64,000 nucleotides of DNA, from the NCBI RefSeq assembly GCF_010389155.1, contig NC_057764.1, forward strand, positions 4,340,001 through 4,404,000, in the 5' to 3' direction. This DNA comes from Erigeron canadensis. Its lineage: Eukaryota; Streptophyta; Magnoliopsida; Asterales; Asteraceae. Each line of letters begins with the position of its first letter. The first letter of the stretch is position 1. The position numbers and the translations under genes were made by a program. Below, in pieces: positions 48,890 to 60,123 of this stretch. Below the pieces are notes generated by a model, which was given only the letters and a program-made list of their open reading frames with translations, did no database searches and was not told where the DNA came from.

Positions 48890-50830
48890 GCTTCCAGTTT
48901 TCTCAAAACTTGTATTTTTCAACTCGTCTTCACTCGTACTCATCCAAGAATCATCCTAATGCATCTTTTAACCTTCCAAAAACTATTTTTAGTCAATGTA
49001 CCTGTTCTAAGCCTGAAATCACTAACAATACCATCAAAGCATCGAATATACATGTAATTTGCACATAATTAAGCTTAAAACGACTTAGAAACGATATGGG
49101 AATATGCATATAAATGGACATATCAGAATGCATGACTGGATTGTTTGGGATAGCAATGGCACTGGTATTATCACAAAAGATAGGGGTCTTTGAATACTTA
49201 ATACCATAATCAAGCAACTGGTGCTTCATCCAAAGTATCTAAGCAAAACAACTAGCTGCAGACACATATTCTGCTTCAGCAGTGGATATAGAGACTGAAG
49301 TTTGCTTCTTACTGGTCCAGCTCACCAGTTTGTCACTAAGGAAATGACATCCACCAGTAGTGGATTTCCTGTTTATCTTACAATCTGCATGATCTGAATC
49401 TGAATAACCCATTAGATCTAAGCCTGAGCCTTTGGGATACCAATGACCCAAACTGGGAGTACCCTTAAGGTACTTCAGAATGTGCTTTACAGCCGCCAGA
49501 TGAAATTCTTTTGGGTTAGACTGATATCTGGCACAAAGACATGTTGCAAACATTATATCTGGTCTACTGGCAGTTAAATACATTAGTGAACCAATCATGC
49601 CTCTATAGGCAGTGGTGTTCACTGGCTTCCCATCAGGGTATGAATCTATTATTAAAGGTGCATAAATTGGAGTTGATTTTGAAGGTGAAGAATTCATATC
49701 GAATTTTCTTAAAATATCTCTAACATTTTCATCTTGATTAATAAAAATACCATCACTGGTTTGTTTAATCTGGAGTCCAAGAAAAAATGTTAATTCACCC
49801 ATCAAACTCATTTCAAATTTTGAAGACATGATTTTTGAAAATTTCTTACACAAAGATTCATCAGTAGAACCAAAAATAATATCATCAACATAAACTTATA
49901 ACAACAGAAGATTACCTTTTTCACGAAGAATAAATAAGGTATTGTCAATTGCACCTCTTTTGAAACCGTTTTCTGATAAGTGTTTGGTTAGAGTATCATA
50001 CCAGGCTCGAGGGGCTTGTCTGAGGCCATACAGTGCCTTCTCCAGACGATATACCCAATGTGGATGCTTTTCATCAATGAAGCCTGGAGGTTGCTTGACA
50101 TAAACTTCTTCTTCTAATTCTCCATTCAAAAATGCACTCTTTACGTCCATCTGGTAGACCTTGAACTTATGATGAGCAGCAAAGGCTAAAAACATTCTGA
50201 TGGCTTCTAACCTTGCTACTGGTGCAAATGATTCTTCAAAGTCAAGGTCTGTCTGGACGTACCCTTGTGCCACCAATCTGGCCTTATTCCTTATCACGTG
50301 TCCATCTTCATCAAACTTATTTCTGAAGACCCATCTGGTTCCGATTGGTTCTTTCTTGCCAACTGGAGGAACCAGATTCCAAACTTTATTTCGTTCGAAC
50401 TGGTGAAGCTCTTCTTGCATAGCAATCACCCAGCTTGGATCTTCCATTGCCTCGTCAATCTTCTTCGGTTCAATCAGTGATAAAAAGCTGACATATAAAC
50501 ATTGTTCACTGGAGGCACTTCTAGTCTGAACCACTCTACTGGAGTCACCGATAATCAAGTTGATTGGGTGAGCTTTTGTCCACTTAGAGTATTGACCAGG
50601 ATTGTTTCTGACAACAATATCAGTGCAAGAATTCAATTGATTTTCTGGAATGGGATCTTGCCAGACAACTTCAGTATCTTCATCAGAATCTGTAAGATCA
50701 CGATTTGCATCATGAAATTCTTCATTTAAAGGCATTTCTTGAATTACTGGCTCAAAATCAATTGGATCTGATACTGGTGGTGTAGTACGAACATCTGATC
50801 CAATAACAAGTTCAGAGGGTAGTTTGAAAC

Positions 50831-52165
50831 TTATTGAAGGACAAAATGAAGTATTACTTGGAGGTTTTTCGATTTGCACTGTTTCCAAGTCAGGATGACT
50901 GGAAACATCTTCAAATGAATCTTTATTATAGTTGATAGGATCAGATTCACCAAAGATAATTGGATTTTCTGTGGGAGAATTAAGGGTTGGCTTTCATCAA
51001 ATGTGACATGAATTGACTCCTGGACCTTTTTCAGTCTTTTGTTGTAGACTCTGAAGGCTTTGCGAATGGCTGAATATCCTAAGAAATATCCTTCATCAGC
51101 TTTGGCATCAAATTTGCCTAGCTGACTGAAGTCGTTTAGGATGTATACAGGACATCCAAAAACGTGAAAATAACCAATATTTGGTTTTCTATTTCTTAAT
51201 ATTTCATAGGATGTCTTCTTGTGTCTTTTCACATATACTGAGCGATTTTGGGTATGGCAAGCAGTTATAATTGCTTCAGCCCAATACATTTTAGGAAGAC
51301 CAGATTCAGCAAGCATACTCCTGGCAGCTTCTATCAGTGTTTTGTTTTTTCTTTTTACAACTCCATTCTGCTCTGGAGTGTGTGCTGATGAGAAATTCTG
51401 GGAGATGCCAGTGTCAGTGCATAATTTCTCCAGAGTTGCATTCGGGAATTCTGTCCCATTGTCACTTCTTAACTGACACACTTTTCGCTTATATTTGACA
51501 CACTTATGAGGTTATTTTTCAAACCATTTACATAAGCCACCCGTCTGAATTTGACTTGGCCGTTATTCAGAACACCATATCCCTCAGTCTTTCCAGAACC
51601 ATCATTCCCAAAAGTAATAGAGGGTCCGTCTGAAACTACGAACTCCTCTAGCAGGGTCTTACATCCGGTCATTGTCCTGCCAGCAGCGCTGTCAATATAC
51701 GAAATATATTTCTTTCGATCGCCCTGCACATCCACCAGATTATTAGTTTAAAGATTTGCGAACCCATCGACTGATGGGTTCTCTGGATCCACAAGGATGG
51801 ATCCCAGCTGGTATCTGGTTGATTTCACTTTCAAAAATAGTGGGTTTCTCAGTAAACACCACTAGAACTGACAGTTTTGAAACCTTTTTCTTTTTCTTAT
51901 CAACAGGTGTGCTCGATTTTTCTTTCTTGAAAAAAGGTTTTGTATTTTGTTTAGGGCCAGATGAAGTACCCTCAAAATTGTTGATTCTTGCATTGCAACT
52001 TTGAACTTGACGAGCCAGTAGTTGAAACTGACTCTCCAGCCTTAACAAAATAGTTTCTTCAGATGATACCATAGCCTTTCCAGATGACTGTACTTTTGGC
52101 TTAGGTGGAGGAACAACATTCCTGTTTTTCTGAACATGAGGTTCTTTAGAAGATGATTGAGGCAA
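50831..52165 (-). pseudogene. Element A gag C-terminus, protease and integrase, with deletion
   Basis: The protease region has YIDSAAGRTMTG (active-site D-S-A in place of the usual D-S-G) and GYGVLNNGQVKFRRVAYVNG. At 51470-51500 it jumps from KNNLISVS almost directly into the integrase core QLRSDNGTEF, so the zinc-binding HHCC part and the first catalytic Asp are missing; AGTGTGTCA occurs on both sides of the join. The second Asp (RSDNG) is present, but the catalytic Glu position reads Lys (GVVKRKN). The C-terminal part keeps YFHVFGCPVYIL and KADEGYFLGYS. Not functional. Confidence 0.88.
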
Positions 52166-52174
52166 AGGTTTATT

Positions 52175-53577
52175 CTACTTAACCTTCTTAACTGGAGCAT
52201 TCATCTGGGAAGCTCCAGTCTTAACCTCAGACAATTGAACAGGAGGAATAATACAAGTTTTGGGTGTTGTTGGTTCATCATAAATAGTGCTAGTTTTTAA
52301 CACTTCAGGCAATCGGTCAACAACAGGTATTAATGCAGCAGCATTGACATCACCCCCCAGGTTTGCACGTTTTTGGGAGGGGTACTGCTTACGTGCAGCA
52401 TCATACGGTTTCTTGGTCTCAAGCGATGACTGGATAACGTGTTTTTCTTTTGTTAAAATATTTTCCACTTCTTATTTTTCCTGGACCAGTTGAACAGGAG
52501 GAATAATACAAGTTTTGGGTGTTGTTGGTTCATCATAAATAGTGCTAGTTTTTAACACTTCAGGCAATCGGTCAACAACAGGTATTAATGCAGCAGCATT
52601 GACATCACCCCCCAGGTTTGCACGTTTTTGGGAGGGGTACTGCTTACGTGCAGCATCATACGGTTTCTTGGTCTCAAGCGATGACTGGATAACGTGTTTT
52701 TCTTTTGTTAAAATATTTTCCACTTCTTATTTTTCCTGGACCAGTTGTTCAGTAACCAAAACTTGTGCTTTAAAAGCGAGTTCAATATCTTGCAATTCTT
52801 TTAACTTTGATTGTAAATTTGCCATTTCAGAAAAATCTGTTTCAAAAGTGTTTGACATTTCTGAACGAACAGTTTCCACAAAAATCAAATCAGAGTTTAA
52901 AGCTTCAGCAATGTCCAATTTTAATTCAGGATCAGTTTCTTTGTCATAATCTATTACCTTCTTAATAACAATATCCAGCCATCTTCCAGATGTGACATCT
53001 TATTTCACCAGATGCTCTTCATCAGCCAGAGCCATATAACAACAATCTCTTTCCTCTTCATCATCAATTGATGAGTCATCAGAGGGAACCCATTCTTCTT
53101 CAGCAACCATGCATTTATTATTATCTTTTTCTGCAAACATGAGAGCAATTTGAGCCTTAAGCTTTTTGTATTTTGATTTGTAGCTATCATCAGGCTTGTT
53201 ATAAGAAGTTGATGGACCAGATTGAGAGACAAACTGATTGGACTTGCACTCTTTCATAAAATGACCTTTTCTGCCACACTTAAAGCATGTCAAATTGGTC
53301 TTGTCAGTAGAAGAACTGGGTGCATTGTATCCAGTGGGTCTGTTAGCTCTGGCTTTGAAACGGTTAAACGTTTTAGCCATCATAGCCATCAGATCATCAC
53401 TTTCAGTTTCATCACAATCTGGAGAGATATTATTCATGGCTCCAGAATCCATTAATTCAGACATCATCTTCTTTATAGAAGTACATTCTCAGAAGACATT
53501 AATGCCGCACAGGGTGGTTCAGTATGACTAACCACAGGGGAACTATTGGAAGCATGATTAATAGCATCTTTTTCTAC
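52175..53577 (-). pseudogene. Element A gag with zinc knuckle, 5'-truncated
   Basis: Contains the CCHC knuckle CFKCGRKGHFMKEC, with acidic and Lys-rich flanks, and upstream KMMSELMDSGAMNNISPD. The frame breaks near 53470, and the N-terminal gag part is absent: coding similarity ends at about 53577 where a host-gene fragment begins. Two in-frame 85-codon units (52237-52746) lie downstream. Gag normally forms the particle and binds RNA; this one cannot be full length. Confidence 0.85.
52237..52746 (-). repeat. Identical tandem duplication, 2 x 255 bp, within gag
   Basis: Units 52237-52491 and 52492-52746 look identical. Each is 85 codons, so the frame is kept, and each carries the same TAA stop in QEK-stop-EVENILTKEK, so the duplication came after the stop. 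Confidence 0.92.
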
Positions 53578-53741
53578 ACTCGAGCATGATTATTTGTATT
53601 CCTTTTGGTGTTCCTTTACTAATTTTCTAAAACTTTCACATATTCTAATGTGTAGGCAGATGTGGCTACTACAATGTCTGTTGGATTTGGATTAGAAAAG
53701 TTTTACTTTATGTGAAGAAACAACATATAGTAATTTAGTTA
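53578..53741. repeat. Second copy of the host-gene fragment (partner 37283-37440)
   Basis: From CTCGAGCA onward it matches the left-flank fragment with about six substitutions, including the TAG acceptor and the exon-like stretch. It replaces the expected primer-binding site and 5' leader of element A. Confidence 0.88.
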
Positions 53742-54730
53742 TGTTTAAACTTCAAACATTGAAGTTGTTTTTGTGAAGTCCCTCACTCGATGGTTTAACC
53801 CACAAGTGTAGAATACAACAAGTCAAGTAATCACTAGATAGGACTAGTATGAAACTTCAAGTAAGCACTAGATTGTACTAGTATTACAATAAATATAAAT
53901 GCAAGAATATATATAAAGTAATAAAAAGATAAGCAAGTAAATTAAATTGTGAGACACAATGTAATTTTCAAGTGTATTTTATTTATTGATGTTAAATAAA
54001 ATACAAGGTTGTTGCGGAACAAGATATTACAAAGTAAGTATCTAAACAAGCTATGAATTACAAGTGATCTAATTTTGCTAAATAAACTCCTTGATCGAAA
54101 TACTTAAAGTTCTGAAGTATAACTGTTTAGATCGAGAGTATTTGAGCAAAAGCACCAAATTGCAAAAGTGTATATTGGACGAGGGAAGTGACTTGGTATT
54201 TATAGGCAAAAAGAATAAATATAATATTCTTTTTGCCGTACAAATATGGTTACATGCATTTAAGGAAATTACTTTAATTCCTTAAATGCATTGATTAAAG
54301 TACAAGAATAAAATCACATGATAGTGACTTGTCCGAACCACATTTACATGCGAGTAAGGCTTTTAACAAAGGACAAATGGATTGTCCGGGTAAAGGCATG
54401 TAAAGGCATAAAGTCAATTCCTCGTAATCAGTGTTCAGACTTGTAAGGTCTAGAACACTGACAAGGACTCCAGTCAGGAGATCTGGTAAGTCTTCTAGTG
54501 AGCTCCGCTATTTGTCAGACTTCTTTCTTCAGACTTCAGTCTTCGACTTTAGTGAGAATGTTCTTCAGTGGAAAGATCTTGACTCGAGTGAAGTCCAGTG
54601 AACAAATCTGGTGGAATCCAGATTCCTGTACAAGTAAGTTGTTCACTGGTCTTTACATAATTTTTGAACAAATTTTCAGAGGGCTCCAGTAATCATGTCT
54701 GGAGCGAATCCAGTAAATCTGGACCTAACA
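53742..54730 (-). repeat. Element A 5' LTR
   Basis: Direct copy of 37441-38454; minus-strand start TGTTAGGTCC at 54730. Sequence outside (GTTTTTATGATGATG) does not repeat the left flank as a 5-bp target duplication. Confidence 0.8.
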
Positions 54731-55651
54731 GTTTTTATGATGATGCCCAGTGTGGTCAATATGAGAACACATGGGAGACTAACACTGAGATTTGATACAC
54801 TACACTACAGGATCCTTTTTCTATTATTAAATTTGATCAGTATAATTTTAATTAGGTTTTATACTGTAATGGTAAATATTTTTGAAATTATACTATTTTG
54901 GTAAATAAGTTTTCTCATTACACTAGTTTGGAAAAAAACTCCATGAAAGTTCATGTAAAATACATCTATGTGCATGTCAATAATATGGATGAGAATTAAC
55001 GACCATATTACCCCCGTGGAATTTTGTTAAAAGAGTAGATATGATAATGCAATGTTGTAAGTGTGTAGAAAAATATTTTGGGAACCATAAATATGTCGAA
55101 AGAGGTTTTTTGTGATAAAAAAAATATGTTTAATTTCTTAAAATATACCATATATAAAAAACCTAAAATACTTTATAAAGGAGTAAAGATACACGATTTC
55201 AAATAGAGTAGTACTAGTATTTAGGTTCATTTGATAAACGGGTAGTCTCAACAGTATATATCAACGATAAATATCAAAATAATAAATAACCAATAGATGA
55301 AAAATAACAAAACATGAACAAAACAAATTTAAAAAAATAAACTCATTTGTAATAGAAGAAGAAATCATAATCAAACTACAATTGACAACAAACTAAATTT
55401 CTTAATTTTTTTTTCTAAATATATCTTTAAAAGTTAAAAACTTTCCAGAAAAAAAAAGAGAGATATAGAATAAGTAGGAGAAAATTTAGGTCCGAAAAGA
55501 AAATTTAAAGGATGTCAATTTTAACCTCAAACTATTCTTTTAGTTATAAAATAAATCGTGAAAGTGTAATTTTTTTATTTTATATATATACAAATTAAAA
55601 TACTCGTGCGTCTTTTATTTTTACAAACTAAAAAATAGTGGGTATTAGTAA
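54731..55651. other. Spacer between elements A and D
   Basis: AT-rich. The first 100 bases read FYDDAQCGQYENTWETNTEI in one frame and could be more debris of the gene next to the left LTR; I cannot confirm that. Otherwise nothing is supported. Confidence 0.45.
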
Positions 55652-56334
55652 TGTGGGTATACTCCTGGGTCTCTCCAGTCCCCCTTAGGGAGTGTAAGTC
55701 CCTCGATAGCTATAGATCGCTCTCGAGATCGTCTATGATTATGTCGTGAGTGCGGAATCCTCACGAGATAACTACTTTGATTAGTAAAATGGTATATCGC
55801 TAATTATCAAGTAAATAATCAGCCGTATTGTGCTATCTTCGTTTCTATAAGCTATAGAACGAACTTAGGTGTCTGGAGTACTTGTATGTCGAACGTATGT
55901 ATTATCTTAGGGTATTCGTTCGTATATATATGTTTCAGGTCGAACTGGGCTTGCTGGGCTTTGTTCTTACGAACTTAGCTGCCAGCCCATCTAACGAAGT
56001 TAATCTTCGTTTGTACCAAACGAAGTTTATCTTCGTTTGCCTCTAACGAAGATATACCTTATCTTCGTTAGATGTAATACTTGGTTATATTCCTAAGTGT
56101 TTCATCTTAAGGAATCCTAACACATATTATGTTTGTACTTGTATATCACACAACAAACATCATACATAACACATATATATATACAACTCCAAAACATGTA
56201 ATCGATCATTACCAAAACATAAAGTCCATAATCTATCAATTACATATATAGATACGACATAAATTAACATAATGTCTCAATCTAAACAACATATTAAATC
56301 TAAGTTGCTGTTGTCACATCAACGTGCATCAACA
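55652..56334 (-). repeat. Element D 3' LTR with motif array
   Basis: On the minus strand it starts TGTTGATGCACG and ends CCCACA. CGAAGTT/CGAACTTAG/CGAAGATA words crowd 55850-56075. The partner LTR is outside the window, so the far edge rests on the TG/CA rule and is less certain. Confidence 0.7.
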
Positions 56335-56350
56335 AACTCCCCCTTGACAG
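56335..56350 (-). promoter_or_regulatory. Polypurine tract of element D
   Basis: Minus strand GTCAAGGGGGAGTT directly before TGTTGATG. Nearly the same as the tract of element C (CCAAGGGGGAGTT before TGTTAGAG). Confidence 0.8.
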
Positions 56351-56384
56351 CAGCACCTTCGATTTCTTAGTCTTCAAAATCTGA

Positions 56385-59300
56385 TCATTCATCAAACAAC
56401 AATCTTTTGCTATTTGCATGAATATCTTCATGTAAGCAGAGCTGAAGTATCTTACGATATCTACTTTCTTCATGCTTCCAAAATGGCAAAAACGAGCACT
56501 CCGTATCGTATAACTTCCTCAGATCATTTCTTGAGAAGTTCACCAGCTGCATCGGATCATAAACTCTTCTCAACAAAATCTGCTTCTTTGAATCTGCATA
56601 CATTTTGGCTTCACCAGAATTTCGATCAATTTCCCAATTATCCATCTTGTCCAAGACATCTTGTGCCCATTTCTTGGCAGGAACCTTGATCATGCATTTA
56701 ATATCATGTTGAACAAACTCAACTGTTTTATCTGGTTTAACCACTCTTTTCTTCGATCTTGGCTCAATCTTAAATTGTGGTTTATCAGAATCTTTCATGT
56801 TCTTCCTTAACCAAAAATCTTTTCTAAGATTCTTACCAACAACGTCAACTAAGCCATCATCACTTGGATTGATAATCCAGTTATTTCCAAGCTCATGTAA
56901 ATCTTCTTCACACAAACTTCTGAAATGTCTCTCACACCATGCTAAGTACTGACAACCTTCTGGTCTTTTAAGCACAAACAACTTCAATTCATCATCATAA
57001 AACCAACTCCAGATGATTGTCTTGTACTTTGCAGCATCTTTATCTGAGATATGAGTCCAATACAAATTCGGTTTCCACGTTTCCCAATGTACTATCCAAT
57101 CATTTACTCTTTTCTCGGGAACACGTCGATCCACAATATGTAATGAATCATCATCTCTGAGAGAAACTGGAAAATCATTTGAATTGAATGGTCTTGTCAC
57201 ATTAATCTCATATTCAGATGGAATCGACACATCACCATTCTTAGCATACACAACAAAATGTAGAACTTGAGTTAGGCTGCTGAATGGGACTTGAAGCATT
57301 CTTTCTCTAATATCTGATCTCTGCTGATCCAACACTCTATTTTCTTCAATCAACGGATCTTCAGGAATTGAGTCCCACACTTCATCAAACCCATAAGGCT
57401 TCTTGAATATATCTAGATTTGGTTCAGGGACAAATTCGCCTTCCTCGAGCTCATCACCATCAAAGAATAAATCTGTATAATCTGGATCATCTATTTAAAT
57501 TTACACAAAATGAACACCAGAATAAAAGAATAAACATAATAATTATAATAAAGATGAAATGTACTTGTATTAAAATAAGATACATTACATTTTCATTACA
57601 TAAAATGTCATAACTTATTACACACAATCAAGTATACATTCTATCTATCAATCTTTATCATAGACAAATTTAGAAACCTGAATCACGAGGAGCACCAGAA
57701 GGACCAGCACCAGAACCAGAAGCACCTTGCTGAGAAGTTTGAGAAGTATCACCTCCTGTCTCCCCCTCGATCGCTGCACCCTTTCCTCTATCTTCAACTG
57801 GGCGAGAAACATTCCTTGCAGCAGCATTATCAGCATCATCATCGTCATTCTGACGTCGTGGTTGAACCGCTGACAATCTGCAGACCTCTTCCGGAACTTC
57901 TCCCCCTTGATTCTTGACCCAGTTGATCAAAAATGTTAAGGCAGCGCGAGTAGCAGTGAGATCTGACTCCAAAGTGCGAACTCTGGTCTCCAAAAGATCA
58001 ACTCGATGACCAAGAACAGGAACAACAGCAGCAGTCGGTCGTGGAGAATCAGGCATTGCTACAGAAGAAGCTTCAACAACACGTCGACGCTTAATTCTGG
58101 TATACTGAAGATCAATACTCCCTTGCCTCTTTGCTGGACTAACCGAACTTGCTCTGTTTATAGGATCTTCCATATCCTCAAAAATCTCACGTAATTCAGA
58201 GTCATGCTGAGCTGCAACATCAGGATCAATCTCAGCAGCAACAGCAGGAGTGGAGACAGCTGAATCTGAAAGAGCAGGAATGGCATGACAATTCTTGCTT
58301 CGACGCTCTCTATGAAACGCAACACCTTCTTGATCAAACGACTCATGCGAATGATCACTTTCAGAAGCAGCGGCGACATCATGAATCAGCTTAGTTCGAC
58401 GTTCAGCAGTAGTAGAATCATCTGTGTCTGTCGCATTTGTAGCAGCAGAACCGTCGAAACTATCAACATCATCTCCATCATTTCCAACATCCAAACCAGC
58501 AGACTCATCCCCGGAGTCATCATCAGAACCATCAACAGAATCATCCGAACTTTCAGAATCACCAGACTCAGAATCGTCATCAACATCATCCACAAACATA
58601 TCATTCTCAAGATGAGATCGATAGTTTGGATTAATCAGGTGACCAAAAAGTGGTGGATCATGAAGACCAGCCACATTACTCGTATTGGCTTCAAGATCAG
58701 CAAAAAGACGCGAAGGCCAAGCATGAAGAACGTAGCGGGGACCTTGGTCATAGTCTAAGTCTGAACAAAAATGTCTAACGATAGCCATCACAAATCGAGG
58801 ATACAGAAGAAATCGCTTTCTCCCCCTAGCATTAATCTGATCAACAAACTCTTGATAAAAATATCGGGAGAAAGGATAAGGGCGATTATATACCAAAGCA
58901 ACCATCTGCGACGCAATCTGTGCAGATAGTTGATCAAAGCCAGCCTTGCGATTGCTCAAACAGACAAGCAATGCATACGCCAGATACCTCCATCTTCCCT
59001 GAAAACCACTCTTGTCAAAAGGAAGTTTGACCTGGCCAACAAACCCATTCTCTGAAAGCAGCGAAGAAGGAGTTCGAACTCGTAAGTCATTTCAACGTCT
59101 TCCTCTTCATCTACGTCTGTTTCTGCTCCTAGATGCAAAATAGTTCGAAGCGATTCAGCATTGAAATCAAATGTTGTGCCTTCAACAGTTGCTCGTACAA
59201 AACTTTGGCCATCAATCATGACTTCATGAGCAGTAGACCAGAAAGAATCAATATACAGCTTAATCAGTCTCGGCGAATCACAGAAAGCAAAAGATAATCG

Positions 59301-59414
59301 TGAGCGAGCAATGTAGTTGAACATTTCATGAAAATGTTCGCAATTATGCTGATCTGGATCTAGGTTCAGGGCAAGATTGTGCTTTTTCACAAATTGACGA
59401 GGAGCAAGAGCCAT
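56385..59414 (-). pseudogene. Accessory gene of element D, two coding exons, one frameshift
   Basis: Exon 1 runs from ATG 59414 to 57678 and exon 2 from 57490 to the stop at 56385; the 187-bp T-rich intron is GT-AG and the join keeps frame (D-S then D-D-P-D-Y). About 947 codons. Exon 1 starts MALAPRQFVKKHNLALNL, with PRLIKLYIDSFWSTAHEV, FDFNAESLRTILHL, WRYLAYALLVCLSNRKAGFD and PFSRYFYQEFVDQI, then a long Asp/Ser-rich acidic stretch and a coiled coil (DLLETRVRTLESDLTATRAA). Exon 2 is a separate Trp/Lys-rich domain (IVHWETWKPNLYWTHI, FVLKRPEGCQYLAWCERHF). One break: a base lost in a G-run near 59044. Block order matches the accessory ORF of element A. Function unknown; chromatin, particle or envelope-like roles are all possible. 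The frameshift could be a sequencing error. Confidence 0.8.
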
Positions 59415-59416
59415 TT

Positions 59417-59980
59417 CTGCAAAACCAATCACAATATCGAAACAAATATAAATAATCATGATAAATGGATTGCAGAATTGAAAAACCCTAAGTTGAAAAA
59501 ACTCTAATCTGAAAAACCCTAATTCTTAATTTCGCAAAATAAGTCTGAACGAAGATAACCAATAAATTCGTTAAGTAGACAGAACGAAGATAGAAGCTAA
59601 ATTCGTAAGCAATAACTAAACGAAAATAGGTCTTAAGTTCGTAAGAATTAAACCTAAATTAACACCTAACGAAGTTTAAGTTCGTTAAGACTAAACTGTA
59701 CATGCAAGTTCGTAACCTATAAACGAACTCTAAGTTCGTTTGAATAACCTAAGGGTGTTAAGCTAAATTCGTTCCTCATCAACTTAGGTCTAAGTTCGTA
59801 AGGCATAAAAGTAACTTCGTTTCTACCCAAGGTAAATTCGTTCAATTCAAATCTAAATTCGTTTGATCAAACCAGGTGAATGATTACAAGAATTTTATAA
59901 ATATAATCAACACAAATCAAATCGAAGATACATGGAAACCTAAATCATATTCGTGAATGAAAAGAACATTAAAAACTTAC
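59417..59980 (-). other. 5'-UTR intron of the element D accessory gene
   Basis: A donor AA|GTAAGTTTT at 59980 and an acceptor TTTTGCAG ending at 59417, two bases before the ATG, bound a 564-bp intron. Most of its inner part (59540-59890) is a CGAAGATA/CGAACTTA/AAATTCGT array. Inferred from splice signals only. Confidence 0.6.
59540..59890. repeat. CGAAGTTA-family array in the leader intron of D
   Basis: More than a dozen ACGAAGATA, ACGAAGTT, AAGTTCGT and AAATTCGT words in 350 bp, in both orientations and irregular spacing. Confidence 0.88.
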
Positions 59981-60115
59981 TTAGATCTCAGTTTGGACAA
60001 TGAATCAAGAAAACGAATTAAAGTGAGAAAAAAGAAAAAAGTTTGTGTTTTAGGGTTTTTGCTCGAAAATAAGAGTATTTTTCGTTTGATAAAGAAATAA
60101 CGAAGAAAAACCCCT

Positions 60116-60123
60116 TTATATAT
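60116..60123 (-). promoter_or_regulatory. TATA box of the element D accessory gene
   Basis: TATATAAA on the minus strand, about 135 bp before the leader-intron donor. Another motif cluster (ACGAAGTTA, ACGAAGATA and inverses) lies directly upstream at 60160-60250, as expected of promoter elements. Confidence 0.55.

Larger units (their letters stand above)
47619..49130 (-). mobile_element. Solo LTR S2 with 5-bp target duplication GAATG
   Basis: GAATG at 47619-47623 and 49126-49130 bracket 47624-49125 (1,502 bp), which starts TGATGTGTG and ends CATATCA. Read on the minus strand it aligns with S1: similar first 60 bases, a CGGGTCCACTGCCCG block near the end matching CGGGTTCACTGCCCG in S1, an array of GCGCCGCA words, then TATAAATA (48668-48675). 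It is inserted in the RNase H region of element A. Confidence 0.88.
47463..50888 (-). pseudogene. Element A reverse transcriptase and RNase H, split by solo LTR S2
   Basis: RT motifs: [95 protein letters not shown] (just after a TAA at about 49896), GELTFFLGLQIKQ. RNase H motifs: YSDSDHADCKINRKSTTGG, STAEAEYVSAASCFA, DNTSAIAIPNNPVMHS, then after S2 SKTKHIDVRYHFIRDH. The catalytic YVDD pair and the RNase H acidic residues are present; the protein is broken by stops, a late frameshift near 47550 and the insertion. Confidence 0.92.
37441..54730 (-). mobile_element. Copia-type LTR retrotransposon A, with three nested insertions
   Basis: LTRs at 37441-38454 (3') and 53742-54730 (5', relative to minus-strand transcription), minus-strand gag, protease, integrase, RT and RNase H in copia order, then an accessory ORF before the 3' LTR. 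The element without insertions is about 11.6 kb. The long accessory ORF after pol and roughly 1-kb LTRs suit the SIRE/Maximus-like group, which is inference. The 5' part is abnormal: gag runs into a host-gene fragment (53578-53741) and no primer-binding site is present. Stops, frameshifts and an integrase deletion make it defective. Confidence 0.85.

Noticed and set aside
48633..49068. Three overlapping open frames of 94-108 residues
   Set aside because: They lie inside solo LTR S2 and are made by the MRRT/APH-type translation of the GCGCCGCA array.
58006..58758. Plus-strand open frames of 60-157 residues opposite the element D accessory gene
   Set aside because: Ser/Ile/Arg-rich mirror of the acidic Asp/Ser tract on the minus strand; antisense shadows.
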